This document shows, one piece after another, positions 24,315 to 34,141 of a stretch of 64,000 nucleotides of DNA. Position 1 is the first letter of the stretch. Each line of letters begins with the position of its first letter. The notes under the pieces were generated by a model. It saw only the letters and a list, made by a program, of their open reading frames with translations. It did no database searches and was not told the DNA's origin. This stretch comes from Rana temporaria (Eukaryota > Chordata > Amphibia > Anura > Ranidae), in NCBI RefSeq assembly GCF_905171775.1, contig NC_053490.1:523086739-523150738 (forward strand). The letters are read 5' to 3'. Position numbers and translations under genes: made by a program.

Positions 24315-25477
24315 TTAACCACTTCCCGCCCGGCCAATAGTAAATTGACGTCCAGGAAGTGCTCTGGACGTCTATTGACATCCAGCAGGATAACATGCTG
24401 GCGCGCGCTACGCGTTGGCGATCAGTGATGCGGGGTGTCAGTCTGACACCCTGCATCTCCGATCTCGGTAAAGAGCCGTCGGAGGCTCTTTACCACGTGA
24501 TCAGCCGTGTCCAATCATGGACTGATCACGATTGTAAACAGGAAGAGCCGTTGATCGGCTCTTCCTCACTCGCGTCTGACAGACGCGAGTAGAGGAGAGT
24601 CGATCGTCGGCTCTCCTGACAGGGGGGTATACGCTGATCGTTTATCAGCGTAGCCCCCCCCCCCCCCGCAGATGCCCACACTGGACCACCAGGGAAACCA
24701 CCAGGGGAAGGGGCAACATGTGGATGGCCAGGTATGTACCCCATGGCCATCCACATGTTAAAAATAGTTCAAATAGATGCCAATCAGTGCCCCACAAATG
24801 GGCAACTGACTGGCAACATGGGCACCTTCTGGAAAAAAATTTAGAAAAGTGATGCCCAGCAATGCCCACCATCAGTATCATCAGTGCCACCCACAGTGTC
24901 CATCAGTGCCACCTCTCAGTGCCATCCATACCCATCAGTGCCCACCTGTGCAATCTATTAGTGCCACCCATAAGTGCCCATCTGTGCGCCTATGAGTGCC
25001 CATCAGTGCCGCATTCCAGCGCCGCCTATCAGTGCCCATCAGATGCCACTATCTGTGCCCATTAGTGCCGCCTATCAGTGACCATCATCAGTACCCATCA
25101 ATGCTACCTTATTGGTGCCACCTCATTGGTGGCCAATAGTGCCACCTTATCAGTGCCCATCAGTGCAGCCATATCAGTGCCCGTAATTGAAGAATAAAAC
25201 ATACTTATTTACCCCAAAAATTACAGAAAAAATAAAAACTTTATTTTTTTCAAAATTTTCTGTCTTTTTTTAGTTGTTGCGCAAAAAATAAAAATCGCAG
25301 AGGTGATCAAATACCACCAAAGAAAGCTCTATTTGTGGGAACAAAATAATAACAAAAATTGTTTGGGTACAGTTTGAGCATGACCGCGCAATTGTCATTC
25401 AAATTGTGACAGCGCTGAAAGCTGAAAATTGGCCTGGGCAGGAAGGTGCCGTAAGTGCCTGGTATTGAAGTGGTTAA
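24315..25477. mobile_element. Complete TTAA-bounded repeat with internal minisatellite
   Basis: The left end TTAA-CCACTTCCCGCC and right end attGAAGTGG-TTAA are inverted, both bordered by TTAA. The interior has an inverted pair (gcgtctgacagacgcgag), a minisatellite of catcagtgcc-type units (24860-25190) and, reversed, the 'gcgcaaaaaataaaaatcgcagaggtgatcaa' region shared with 7.1 and 46.6 kb (quoted only in part: gaggtgatcaaatacc). No transposase. Confidence 0.75.
24860..25190. repeat. Degenerate catcagtgcc minisatellite
   Basis: Irregular 10-25 bp units built from catcagtgcc, gccacc and cagtgcccatcag. Related in motif to the arrays at 4.5 and 48.4 kb. Confidence 0.75.
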
Positions 25478-25823
25478 AGGCGACCCTTACTGTTTACTTA
25501 GCCAGAAAATTAAACTGTTGCTGTGTGCCTGACTGCCATCGCATCTATTTGGAAGAAGAACCCTGGGAATGACAGCGGCTCCTGCGAGGGTGAACGCTAC
25601 ATAATTAAGATCGATATAGAGGAATCAGGACCTCCTTCCTCCTGCTGGTGATCTCTCTAGTGACAACTAAAAATCTATAAAGAAGGACCAGGACCTCCCT
25701 TCCTCCTGCTGCTCTAGTAAAGAAGGACCAGGACCTCCTGCCTCCTGCAGGTGCTGGTCAAATGAGAGGAAAGGGTAGTGCGTCAATGTTTCCACCATAC
25801 CTGGACGTACTGAGTATTTTTCT
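25478..25823. other. Short unclassified spacer
   Basis: It contains two partial direct repeats around gaaggaccaggacctcc (25682, 25722). No gene seen. Confidence 0.4.
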
Positions 25824-26159
25824 TCACTCTTCAGAGGCGTTGCTAGGGGGGTGCGGGGGGTGCGGTCCGCACCCCGGGTGACAACCCACTAGAGGGGTGA
25901 AAACCATCCCCGATGAGCTCCATGGAATCGGAGCGCCGACCGCCCGCGGTACAAGAGGAGGGGGGGTTGCAGGGTGACACCGCAGCACCATTCATCCCCC
26001 TCCTCTCACAGCCCGGGCTGTTAGCGGTGCTCGGCAGTCGGCACACAAGCACAACCCCCTCCTCTCTGTTTGTGTCTACAGAGGGGAAGGGGCCGAGGGG
26101 ACCTTCTGTCCATGTGCCGTGGCGATGCCTGCGACGATCTGAGGTACTGAATGGGGAGG

Positions 26160-26430
26160 GGGGGGGTGTTTGCACCTGGGCGGATTTCACTGAAGGGGGA
26201 GGGTGTTTGCACTGAGGGGGGGTTGTACTAAGAGGGTGTTTGCACTGAGGGGGTTTTCACTAAGGGGGGTTTGCACTGAGGGAGGGGGTTTGTACTAAGG
26301 GGGGGGGGTTTCACTGGGGGTGTTTGCACTGGGGGTGTTTTCACTGGGGGGTTGCACTGAGTGGGGGGGGTTTGCACTGAGGGGGGGTTGCACTAAGGGG
26401 GGGGTGTCTGCACTGAGGAGGTGTCTGCAC
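26160..26430. repeat. Short G-rich tandem repeat
   Basis: Irregular units of gtttgcactgaggggg (about 16-25 bp) with variable G-runs. Confidence 0.8.
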
Positions 26431-26439
26431 TGAAGGGGG

Positions 26440-27062
26440 TCTGTGTAACATGAAGGGGTCCAGAGGTGCAGGTGGCTGTGTAATGTAAAAGGGTCCAGAG
26501 GTGCAGGGGGCTATGAGATGTAAAGGGGGCCAGTGAAGCAGGAGTGCTGTGTAATGTAAAGGGGTCCAGTGATGCAGGGTGTGTGTAATGTAAAGGGGTG
26601 CAGAGGGCTGTGTAGTGTAAAAGGGTCCAGAGGTGCAGGGGGCTACAGTATGTGATGTAAAGGGGTTGCAGAGGTGCAGGCGGCTGTGTAATGTAAAAGG
26701 GGTGCAGTGAAGCAGGGTGCTGGTGCAATGTAAAAGGGTCCAGAGTGCAGGGTGCTATGAGATGTAAAGGGGTCCAGTGATGCAGGGTGCTGTGTAATGT
26801 AAAAGGGTCCTGAGATGCAGGGTGCTATGAGATGTAAAGGGATCCAGTGATGCAGGGGGCTGTGTAATGTAAAGGGGTCCAGTGATGCAGGGGCTGTGTA
26901 ATGTAAAGGGGTCCAGAGATGCAGGGTGCTATGAGATGTAAAGGGGTCCAGTGATGCAGGGGGCTGTGTAATGTGAAGGGGTCCAGAGATGCAGGGGGCT
27001 ATGAGATGTTAAAGGGGTCCAGTGATGCAGGGGGCTGTGTAATGTAAAGAGGTCCAGAGGTG
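26440..27062. repeat. 35-bp minisatellite, second locus (diverged)
   Basis: The same monomer as 15295-15905 (gtaatgtaaaggggtccaga, ggtgcagggtgct), here with more variants such as gctatgagatgtaaagggg and ccagtgatgcagggggc. Confidence 0.88.
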
Positions 27063-27473
27063 CAGTTGTGGAGAGGGGATACACAGTAGTAACAAAAGAT
27101 ATTGAGGATGCAGAGGTATGCAGGGGGCACAGTGGGGTGTTTTTACATTTTACGTGGGGGGTGCCAGAATATGATCCGCCCCGGGGCCAAATGCTCTAGG
27201 TACGCCCCTGGCCTATAGGCTCCTGAGATATGAATTCCGGTTTGGAGAAATGAGAGGTGGGGGGAGGCGGAGAAAGAAAAATGGAGAGAAAGAAGAAGGA
27301 TAGAACGAACAAGAAAGATGGATAGGGAGAGAGAAAAGGGGAAAGAAAGGAGAACAGAGAGCAAACAGTAGGGTAAAATATATTTGAAAAATGTTATTGG
27401 GGGGGGGGGAGGGGTGACACCATATTTTACCGCACCAGGTGACACCAACCCTAGTGACGCCACTGTCACTCTT

Positions 27474-28215
27474 ACCCTGCATTTGGCATTGGCATAGCAC
27501 AGATTCACGTCAAAGTGACAAAGCGCCCTCCATGACCTTCCTAAAGCCATCTCCATTCTTGTCTGCACCTGTTGGCGCTCCTCGGTACATATTGTTCTCT
27601 CGGAAGAAGTGGCCTGTGCACCCGTTCTATTTTCAAACTTATTTTAAAACACATGTGAAGTCATCCCGGCTCCGAACGGCAGCCTTCTTTCCGCGTCCAC
27701 AGCGAAGTATGTTGTTGGTCGTCTGATAATTAGTTCATTTCCCGCTCGTGCTCCAGATGTTTCCTGTAGAATGCAGCTCGGGGAGCCGCTGTAATTAACC
27801 CTGATTAGGGTACAAGATGTCTGCTGATGATTTGGTGGCTGGGTTCAGGCCTAGAGCGCTGCGCTCAGGGAGGCGAAAGCATCAGCCTAGACAAATTGCT
27901 CTTATGTGATTTATGTGAAACTTGTTTTATTATGGCAGCCGCATTACATTGTGTTTTTATAGTCATGTTAGGAAGAAACAATCGCATTTGAGAAAACCTG
28001 TAACATCTGTGTTCAGTTTTCGCCCACATACTATGGAAGTGCAGATCATCATTATGGTTGTCCTGCTGGGGGAATCTGCTCCTTTCTCTAGACAAGGATC
28101 ACTTAGATTGTACCGATGTGATTATGTGATACATTCGCTTTCAGCACCAGGAGATCAGCACAGAGGGTTATGCTCTATCCTATGGCTGCCCTCAAGATAC
28201 CCAAAGCTGTAACCC
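27474..28215. other. Unique-looking DNA; possible conserved non-coding segment
   Basis: About 740 bp without recognised repeats or G/C runs and with balanced composition, including ctgtaattaaccctgattag (27790). Such islands inside repeat deserts can be regulatory, but only alignment to other species would tell. No supported gene. Confidence 0.3.
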
Positions 28216-29115
28216 TAACACTAAACCTTGCTAGAACCTCAACACTAATCTTTCCTGTAACCCCAACACTGACCCTCCATGTAACACTACTGCCCCTCCC
28301 ATAATCCTCCCTGTAACCCCAACACTGACCCTCCATGTAACACTAGTACCCCTCCCCTAATCCTCCCTGTAACCCAACACTAACTCTCCATGTAACCCAA
28401 CACTAACTCTCCCTGTAACCCAGTGTTTCTCAATTCCAGTCCTCAGGCCCCCCCAACAGGTCAGGTTTTCAGGATTTCCATTATTTTGCACAGGTGATTT
28501 GATCAGTTTCACTGCCTTAGTAATCACCACAGCCTTTTCATCTGAGGGAAATCCTGAAAACCTGACCTGTTGGGGGGGCCTGAGGACTGGAATTGAGAAA
28601 CACTGCTGTAACCCAACACTAACTCTCCCTGTAACCCAACACTAACTCTCCCTGTAACCCAACACTAACTCTTCCTGTAACCCAACACTAACTCTTCCTG
28701 TAACCCAACACTAACTCTCCCTGTAACCCAACACTAACTCTTCCTGTAACCCAACACTAACTCTCCCTGTAACCCAACACTAACTCTTCCTGTAACCCAA
28801 CACTAACTCTTCCTGTAACCCAACACTAACTCTCCCTGTAACCCAACACTAACTCTTCCTGTAACCCAACACTAACTCTCCCTGTAACCCAACACTAACT
28901 CTTCCTGTAACCCAACACTAACTCTTCCTGTAACCCAACACTAACTCTTCCTGTAACCCAACACTAACTCTCCCTGTAACCCAACACTAACTCTCCCTGT
29001 AACCCAACACTAACTCTCCCTGTAACCCAACACTAACTCTCCCTGTAACCCAACACTAACCCTTCCTGTAACACTAGTACCCCTCCCCTAATCCTCCTGT
29101 AACCCAACACTAACT
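28216..29115. repeat. 23-bp minisatellite
   Basis: The unit ctgtaacccaacactaactc plus tcc or ttc (23 bp) runs almost perfectly for about 500 bp after 28605, with diverged units (accctccatgtaacactagtac) on both edges. A hAT-type MITE is inserted at 28421. The taaccc core is not a telomere repeat. Confidence 0.95.
28421..28605. mobile_element. 185-bp palindromic hAT MITE inside the 23-bp array
   Basis: CAGTGTTTCTCAATTCCAG and its inverse begin long terminal inverted repeats (about 45 bp, extending through the ccaacaggtcaggttttcag block). The 8-bp duplication CTGTAACC flanks both sides (28413-28420, 28606-28613). The left array unit stops mid-monomer, so this is a true duplication rather than array periodicity. 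Confidence 0.9.
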
Positions 29116-29530
29116 CACCCCCTCACTGTGCCATCACTTGCCCCCACTGTGCCATCACTTGCCCCCACTGTGCCATCGCTTGCCCCTCACTGTGCCATCG
29201 CTTGCCCCTCACTGTGCCATCGCTTGCCCCTCACTGTGCCATCACCTGCCCCTCTCTGTGCCATCACTTGCCCCTCACTGTGCCATCGCTTGCCCCTCAC
29301 TGTGCCATCGCTTGCCCCTCACTGTGCCATCGCCTGCCCCTCTCTGTGCCATCACTTGCCCCTCACTGTGCCATCACTTGCCCCTCTCTGTGCCATCACT
29401 TGCCCATCACTGTGCCATCACTTGCCCCTCACTGTGCCTGAACTTGCCCCCCACTGTGCCTGAACTTGCCCCCCACTGTGCCTGAACTTGCCCCCCACTG
29501 TGCCTGAACTTGCCCCCCACTGTGCGAACA
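29116..29530. repeat. 22-bp minisatellite
   Basis: Units cactgtgccatcacttgccc plus ct (22 bp) with catcgcttg / catcacctg variants. The last units switch to ctgtgcctgaacttgcccc. The 79-115 aa frames with Cys/Leu/Pro repeats are artefacts. Confidence 0.93.
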
Positions 29531-29544
29531 GTGCAATCACTCAC

Positions 29545-29928
29545 GTTTTTCTGAATCGGCTTGCAGTGACAGTCTCCGTGCTGTGCGCGTCAATGATTTG
29601 AAAGCCGCGCCTTCTCCTCAGACTGTCCTGTGATAGGCGGAACACAAATTTTCCCAGCAGCGCCTCTGTTCTGTGTTCCGCCTATCACGGACGTCTTTTC
29701 ATCTCGTCCGAGGATGAGAAGGCATCTGTGATAGGAGGAACACAGAACAGAGGCGCTGCTGGGAAGATTTGTGTTCCGCCTAACACAGGACAGTCTGAAG
29801 AGAAGGAGCGGCTTTTAAATCATGGACGCTCGCAGCACGGAGACTGTCATCAGCGTATAAGACGACCCCCGACTTTGGATGCATTTTTTTGCATCCAGAA
29901 AGTCGTCTTATACTCTGGAAAATACGGT
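29545..29928. mobile_element. Hairpin module and right end of an ACCGTATTTT-type element
   Basis: A long inverted repeat is centred near 29695 (gataggcggaacacaaatttt pairs with its inverse; gcagcgcctctgttctgtg likewise). It is followed by an end reading gtcgtcttatactctgg then aaaatacggt, the same style of terminus as the 37729-38435 element. The left end was not found; the 22-bp array may be the element's internal minisatellite. Confidence 0.55.
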
Positions 29929-30188
29929 ACATATATTAAAAAAGTAAATTTACAGCCTCATCATCCCAGATGAAGTACTTCCTCTTCTGGTGTGGATTTT
30001 TGTGAACCTTTGACCAAAATGATCTGCAGAAGTGCTTAGATCAAACAAGTGTCTCTCAATAAAAAAGATCATTAAGATCGATCAAAGTCTGGATACTGAT
30101 CACAGGTAGCGGATTATTTATCAATTGTTATAGATTTAATAAATTCAGTGTTTTGTTTGCAATCAATCCTAAATACTGAATTCTAAGC
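29929..30188. other. No feature seen
   Basis: AT-rich spacer before the next hAT element. Confidence 0.4.
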
Positions 30189-30196
30189 ATTAATAT

Positions 30197-30486
30197 CATA
30201 GGCGTGCGCACAGGGTGTGCCAGGTGTGCCCAGGCACACCCTAATCACCCTGAGTGGCACAGATTCCCCCTACTGCCCTGGCTCCCATCTTTCCCCCCAC
30301 AGCGCTGCCAGCTTCCCTCCTCTGCTATCGGCTGTTGCTCCTTTGATGTTTTAGGAGTGGGGAAGGGGCCAGTAAATATGTAATTTACCAGCCCCTTCCC
30401 TTTCTGAATGAACATTGTGAGTGTTCGGCAATGTGTGTTTGGGCTTTGGGGTGCACACCTAATGCAATAGGCTGCGCACACCTATG
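30197..30486 (+). mobile_element. 290-bp hAT-type MITE, CATAGGTGTGCGC family, copy A
   Basis: The ends CATAGGCGTGCGCAC and gcgcacacctatg are inverted. The 8-bp duplication ATTAATAT is perfect (30189-30196, 30487-30494). The interior block ggggaaggggccagtaaat with its inverse forms a hairpin. Copy B at 47725 is in the opposite orientation. Confidence 0.9.
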
Positions 30487-30494
30487 ATTAATAT

Positions 30495-30838
30495 ACAAAG
30501 GAGGAAATGTGGAATTTATTGCAACAAGGTTTTATTAATGTCTAACAATGTATTTGTTCACATTGTTTGCTTAGCAATTTTCACTTCTTTTTATGACTGT
30601 GTTGAAAATTCCCTTTGTAGGGGAATACCCAATCAATGCAAGGGAAATATAAAAATACAGGATTTTTGCTTGCGCGTGACTGGATCAGTCCACTTACTAA
30701 GCAAAGTAAAAATCCCCTTGCAAAATGAAAATGCACTTTGCAAAGCGGACATACTCTGGTTTATGTTCAATATGTAGTGCTGCGTAAACTGACGGAGCTA
30801 CTATCAATAAAATGCTTTAGTAAATCAGCCATGTTATG
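30495..30838. other. Unclassified AT-rich sequence
   Basis: About 340 bp, no gene or repeat recognised. The 97-residue frame at 30484-30777 resembles no known family. Confidence 0.35.
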
Positions 30839-32702
30839 TTGCAAAGAGCAGAAGGTATGGGGCAAAGAGCACAGGGTATGTGTTGGGTATGGGGAAAGAG
30901 CAGCGGGTATTAGGAAAAGAGCAGAGGGTATGGGGTGAGTATTAAGAAAAGCGCAGAGGGTATGGGGCAGGTATGGGGCAAGTTGCATCTCTGTATTTCT
31001 ATTAAAACTATTGTGGCAGTACACCTGGCAAAGAGCAGAGGGTATAGAGTGGGTTTGGAGTGAAGAGTAGAGGGTGAGTATGGGGCAAAGATCAGAGAAT
31101 ATGGCGTATAGGTATGGGGAAAAGAGCAGAGGGTATGGGGTGAGTATAGGACAAAGAGCAGAGGGTATAGGGTGAGTATAGGACAAAGAGCAGAGGGTAT
31201 AGGCTTTGTATGAGGCAAAGAGCAGAGGTTATAGGGCAAATAGCAGAGGCTTTGTAATGTATATGGGGTGTGGAACAGAGGGTATAGGGGGGAATGGGGC
31301 AAATAGCAGTCTTTGTAATGGCTATTGGGCAAAGAACAGAGGGTATGGGGCAAAGTGCAGAATTTATGGAGTGGGCATTGGACAAATAGTAGATGGTATG
31401 TAATGGGTATGGGGCAAAAGGCAAAGTATATGGGATGGGTATGGGCAAAGAGCAGAAGATATGATGTGGCTATGGGGCAAAGAGACGAGAGTATGGGGTG
31501 TGAATGGGGCAAAGTGCAGAGTGTATTGGGTGGGAATAGGGAAATAAGCCAAGGGTATGGGTTGGGTATGGGACGAGTAGCAGCAGCTCTGTATTCTATT
31601 AAAAACATTGTGGCAGTACACCTGGCAAAGAGCAGAGGGTATAGAGTGGGTTTGGGGTGAAGAGCAGAGGGTGGGTATGGGGCAAAGATCAGATAATATG
31701 GAGTAGGTATGGGGCAAAGAGCAAAGGGTATGGACTGGAGTAGGTATGCGGAAAAAACAGAGTGTATGGGGTGAGTATAGGACAAAGAGCAGAGGGTATG
31801 TAATTAGTATGGGGCAAAAGGCAAAGGATATGGGGTGGGTATGGGCAAAGAGCAGAAGATATAAAGTGGCTATGGGGCAAAGAGCCAAGAGCATGGGGTG
31901 TGAATGGGGCAGAGTGTATAGGGTGGGTATGGGGCAAAGAACAGAATGTATTTGGTGGTAATGGGGCAAACGGCAGAGGACATGTGGTGGGAATGGGGTA
32001 AAGAGAAGAGTGTATGGGGCCGGAATGGGGCAAAGAACAGAGGGTATGTGGCAAAGAACAGAGAGTACGGGGTGGGTATGTGGCAAAGAACAGAGAGTAC
32101 GGGGTGGGTATGTGGCAAAGAACAGAGAGTATGGAGTGGGTATGTGGCAAAGAACAGGGGGTACGGGGTGGGTATGTGGCAAAGAACAGAGAGTACGGGG
32201 TGGGTATGTGACAAATAACAGAGGGTTCGGGGTGGGTATGTGGCAAAGAACAGAGAGTATGGAGTGGGTATGTGGCAAAGAACAGAGTGTACGGGGTGGG
32301 TATGTGGCAAAGAACAGAGGGTACGGGGTGGGTATGTGGCAAAGAACAGAGGGTACAGGGTGGGTATGTGGCAAAGAACAGGGGGTACGGGGTGGGTATG
32401 TGGCAAAGAACAGAGGATACGGGGTGGGTATGTGGCAAAGAACAGAGGATACGGGGTGGGTATGTGGCAAAGAACAGAGGATACGGGGTGGGTATGTGGC
32501 AAAGAACAGAGGATATGGGGTGGGTATGGGGCAAAGAACAGAGGGTACCAGGGTGGTATGTGGCAAAGAACAGAGGGTATGGGGTGGGTATGTGGCAAAG
32601 AACAGAGGGTACGGGGTGGGTATGTGGCAAAGAACAGAGGGTACGGGGTGGGTATGGGCCAAAGAACAGAGGGTATGGGGTGGGTATGGGACAAACAGCA
32701 GT
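30839..32702. repeat. 32-bp minisatellite with larger internal duplication
   Basis: The right half is an almost uniform 32-bp repeat (gggtatgtggcaaagaacag, agggtacggggt). The left half is a degenerate ggggcaaagagcagagggta version. The non-repeat block 'ctattaaaactattgtggca' recurs about 600 bp later (30999 and 31600), showing a segmental duplication. A small related piece lies at 34035-34140. Long frames on both strands (up to 432 aa) are artefacts. Confidence 0.93.
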
Positions 32703-33480
32703 TCCGCACTTTAATAAATCCCCTCTGGCAGGACGCCTGCACTGTGCCATGCCTCCAGTGACAATACATCCTGACTGTCACTGTCCCTGGAATTCCAACA
32801 TTTTCCAGCGATGGGGACACCCCGCTCCTCTTCTGCTCTGAGTATAGACTGTGGACAGCAGCTGATGTGAATGAGACATCGGTGACCCCTGAATACATGA
32901 CATATACCCTACAAACCGCACCCTCTGACCTCCAGCAGCCTGCACACCGCCGTCGCTGGCTCTTTAAGCGTGCCAGGCATGGCTGACAGCGGGAGGGGGG
33001 ATCAGCTGAGCACTCTGGGAATGTCATTCTCTATAAGACACCATGTGACATGTTATTATCCTGTGCTGATACCACTCACAGCGGTCACCAGTGTTTTATT
33101 AATTCCATCCCAGGGGGGCCTCGGCCTGTGTGGCCAGGGTCCGCCATGTACATGACTATGCGTGCCCCCTCTGATGCTGCCAGGCTGCTGCACTGTGGCG
33201 GTGTGTGCGCTGCTTCTTGTGACAGTCATACCCAGTGATGATCCCCCCCCCCCCACCACCTTCTGCTCCAGATTCTTACAGATGACCTGCTCCGACCAGC
33301 TGTTATATGACATTCCGCCAGTAATCTACCAGGACGACGGACATTTCTCCAATGCCTCCGGGGGCACCGAGGGATTCTTCGCCATTCTGTGAGTTTTTTC
33401 CGTTCTGAACAGATCTCTATTTTTATGAGTCGGATGTGTCGGGGGGGCAGAGAGCGCTGATTGGAGGAGTACGGGCAGCG
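32703..33480. other. Unique island with balanced composition
   Basis: About 780 bp free of recognisable repeats between two satellites, with relatively GC-rich, CpG-containing stretches (for example 32945-33000). It holds the candidate exon at 33174-33388. Confidence 0.4.
33174..33388 (+). CDS. Candidate first coding exon (weak)
   Basis: From the ATG at 33174 a frame runs 71 codons to cattct|gtgagt, a consensus 5' splice donor at 33389 (phase 2). The first 20 or so residues look like a signal peptide (MLPGCC, then AVCALLLVTV). A Pro run coded by a 12-C tract follows, then cysteines and a glycosylation sequon NAS near the end. I do not recognise the protein, and no second exon is visible. It could be chance, since an 80-codon frame plus a GTGAGT is not rare. 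Confidence 0.22.
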
Positions 33481-33516
33481 TAGACGGGTCCCGTGCGGTG
33501 CTCACGTACGCTAGTA

Positions 33517-33590
33517 TAGGTGTGCGCAGCCTATTGCATTAGTGTGTGCACCCCAGAGCACAAACACACATGTGTATATCAGTAGAGAAG
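33517..33590 (+). mobile_element. Fragment of CATAGGTGTGCGC hAT family
   Basis: It starts tataggtgtgcgcagcctat and continues attgcattagtgtgtgcac, matching the inverse of the right end of copy A (30450-30486). The rest of the element is missing or replaced by the following tandem repeat. Confidence 0.65.
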
Positions 33591-33707
33591 TGGGCGGTGT
33601 CAGTAGAGCAGTGGGCGGTGTCAGCAGAGCAGTGGGCGGTGTCAGTAGAGCAGTGGGCGGTGTCAGCAGAGCAGTGGGCGGTGTCAGCAGAGCAGTGGGC
33701 GGTGTCA

Positions 33708-33738
<31 letters not shown>
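33591..33738. repeat. 21-bp minisatellite followed by T-run
   Basis: Six units of cagtagagcagtgggcggtgt (or the cagcagagc variant), then about 30 T residues at 33710-33738. Confidence 0.9.
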
Positions 33739-34140
33739 AGCAGGCTTTGGTGAAATATCATGAGTCTAAACAGACCCCCCCCCCATGTCTCACTTTTGGA
33801 CACAGATTCCCCAGTCCCTTTTTTCTGCAGCCTCAGCTGCACTGGACAGTGAAGGAATGGGAAGTGTTGTGCTGAGCGGCTTCCTGTTCTTTCACAGATG
33901 GAGTATAATAAACATAAAGCATGCAGAAAGATTTTATGGGACTTTTGATCAGCTGTCATTGGCTGACAGCTGATCACGTGGTAAGGGGTCTGGATCGACC
34001 CCTTACTCCAATCTGTGATCAGCTGAGCCTCATTGTATGGGGCAAAGAAAGAGAAAGTTTAGGGGTGGGCATGAGGTAAAGAGTGGAGTGAATGGGGTGG
34101 GTATGGGGCAAAAAGTAAGGGAATATGGAGTGGGAATGGC
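33739..34140. other. Unclassified, with palindrome and satellite remnant
   Basis: A dyad gatcagctgtcattggctga followed by cagctgatcac lies near 33950, with ggggtctggatcgacccc beside it. From 34035 a few degenerate units of the 32-bp array (gggtatggggcaaaaagt) reappear. Confidence 0.5.
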
Positions 34141-34141
34141 T

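Larger units (their letters stand above)
25832..27465. mobile_element. Large non-autonomous hAT-type element with minisatellites
   Basis: CAGAGGCGTTGCTAGGGG at the left pairs with ccctagtgacgccactg at the right. The 8-bp duplication TCACTCTT is perfect (25824-25831, 27466-27473). Inside are a tttgcactgaggggg-type repeat (26160-26430), the 35-bp array (26440-27060) and an internal hAT-like right end (tctaggtacgcccctg, ending 27210), so this copy may be a composite of related elements. Confidence 0.8.

Noticed and set aside
25832..27210. hAT element ending at the gtacgcccctg terminus
   Set aside because: Its 3' flank gcctatag does not match the 5' flank TCACTCTT, whereas the terminus at 27465 is followed by an exact match.
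28616..29060. Telomere-like taaccc repeat
   Set aside because: The period is 23 bp with a caacactaactc portion; it is not the TTAGGG/CCCTAA hexamer.
31364..32750. Frames of 432, 385 and 353 aa on the minus strand and 234 aa on the plus strand
   Set aside because: Products of the 32-bp minisatellite; the same residues cycle with the repeat and no family is recognisable.
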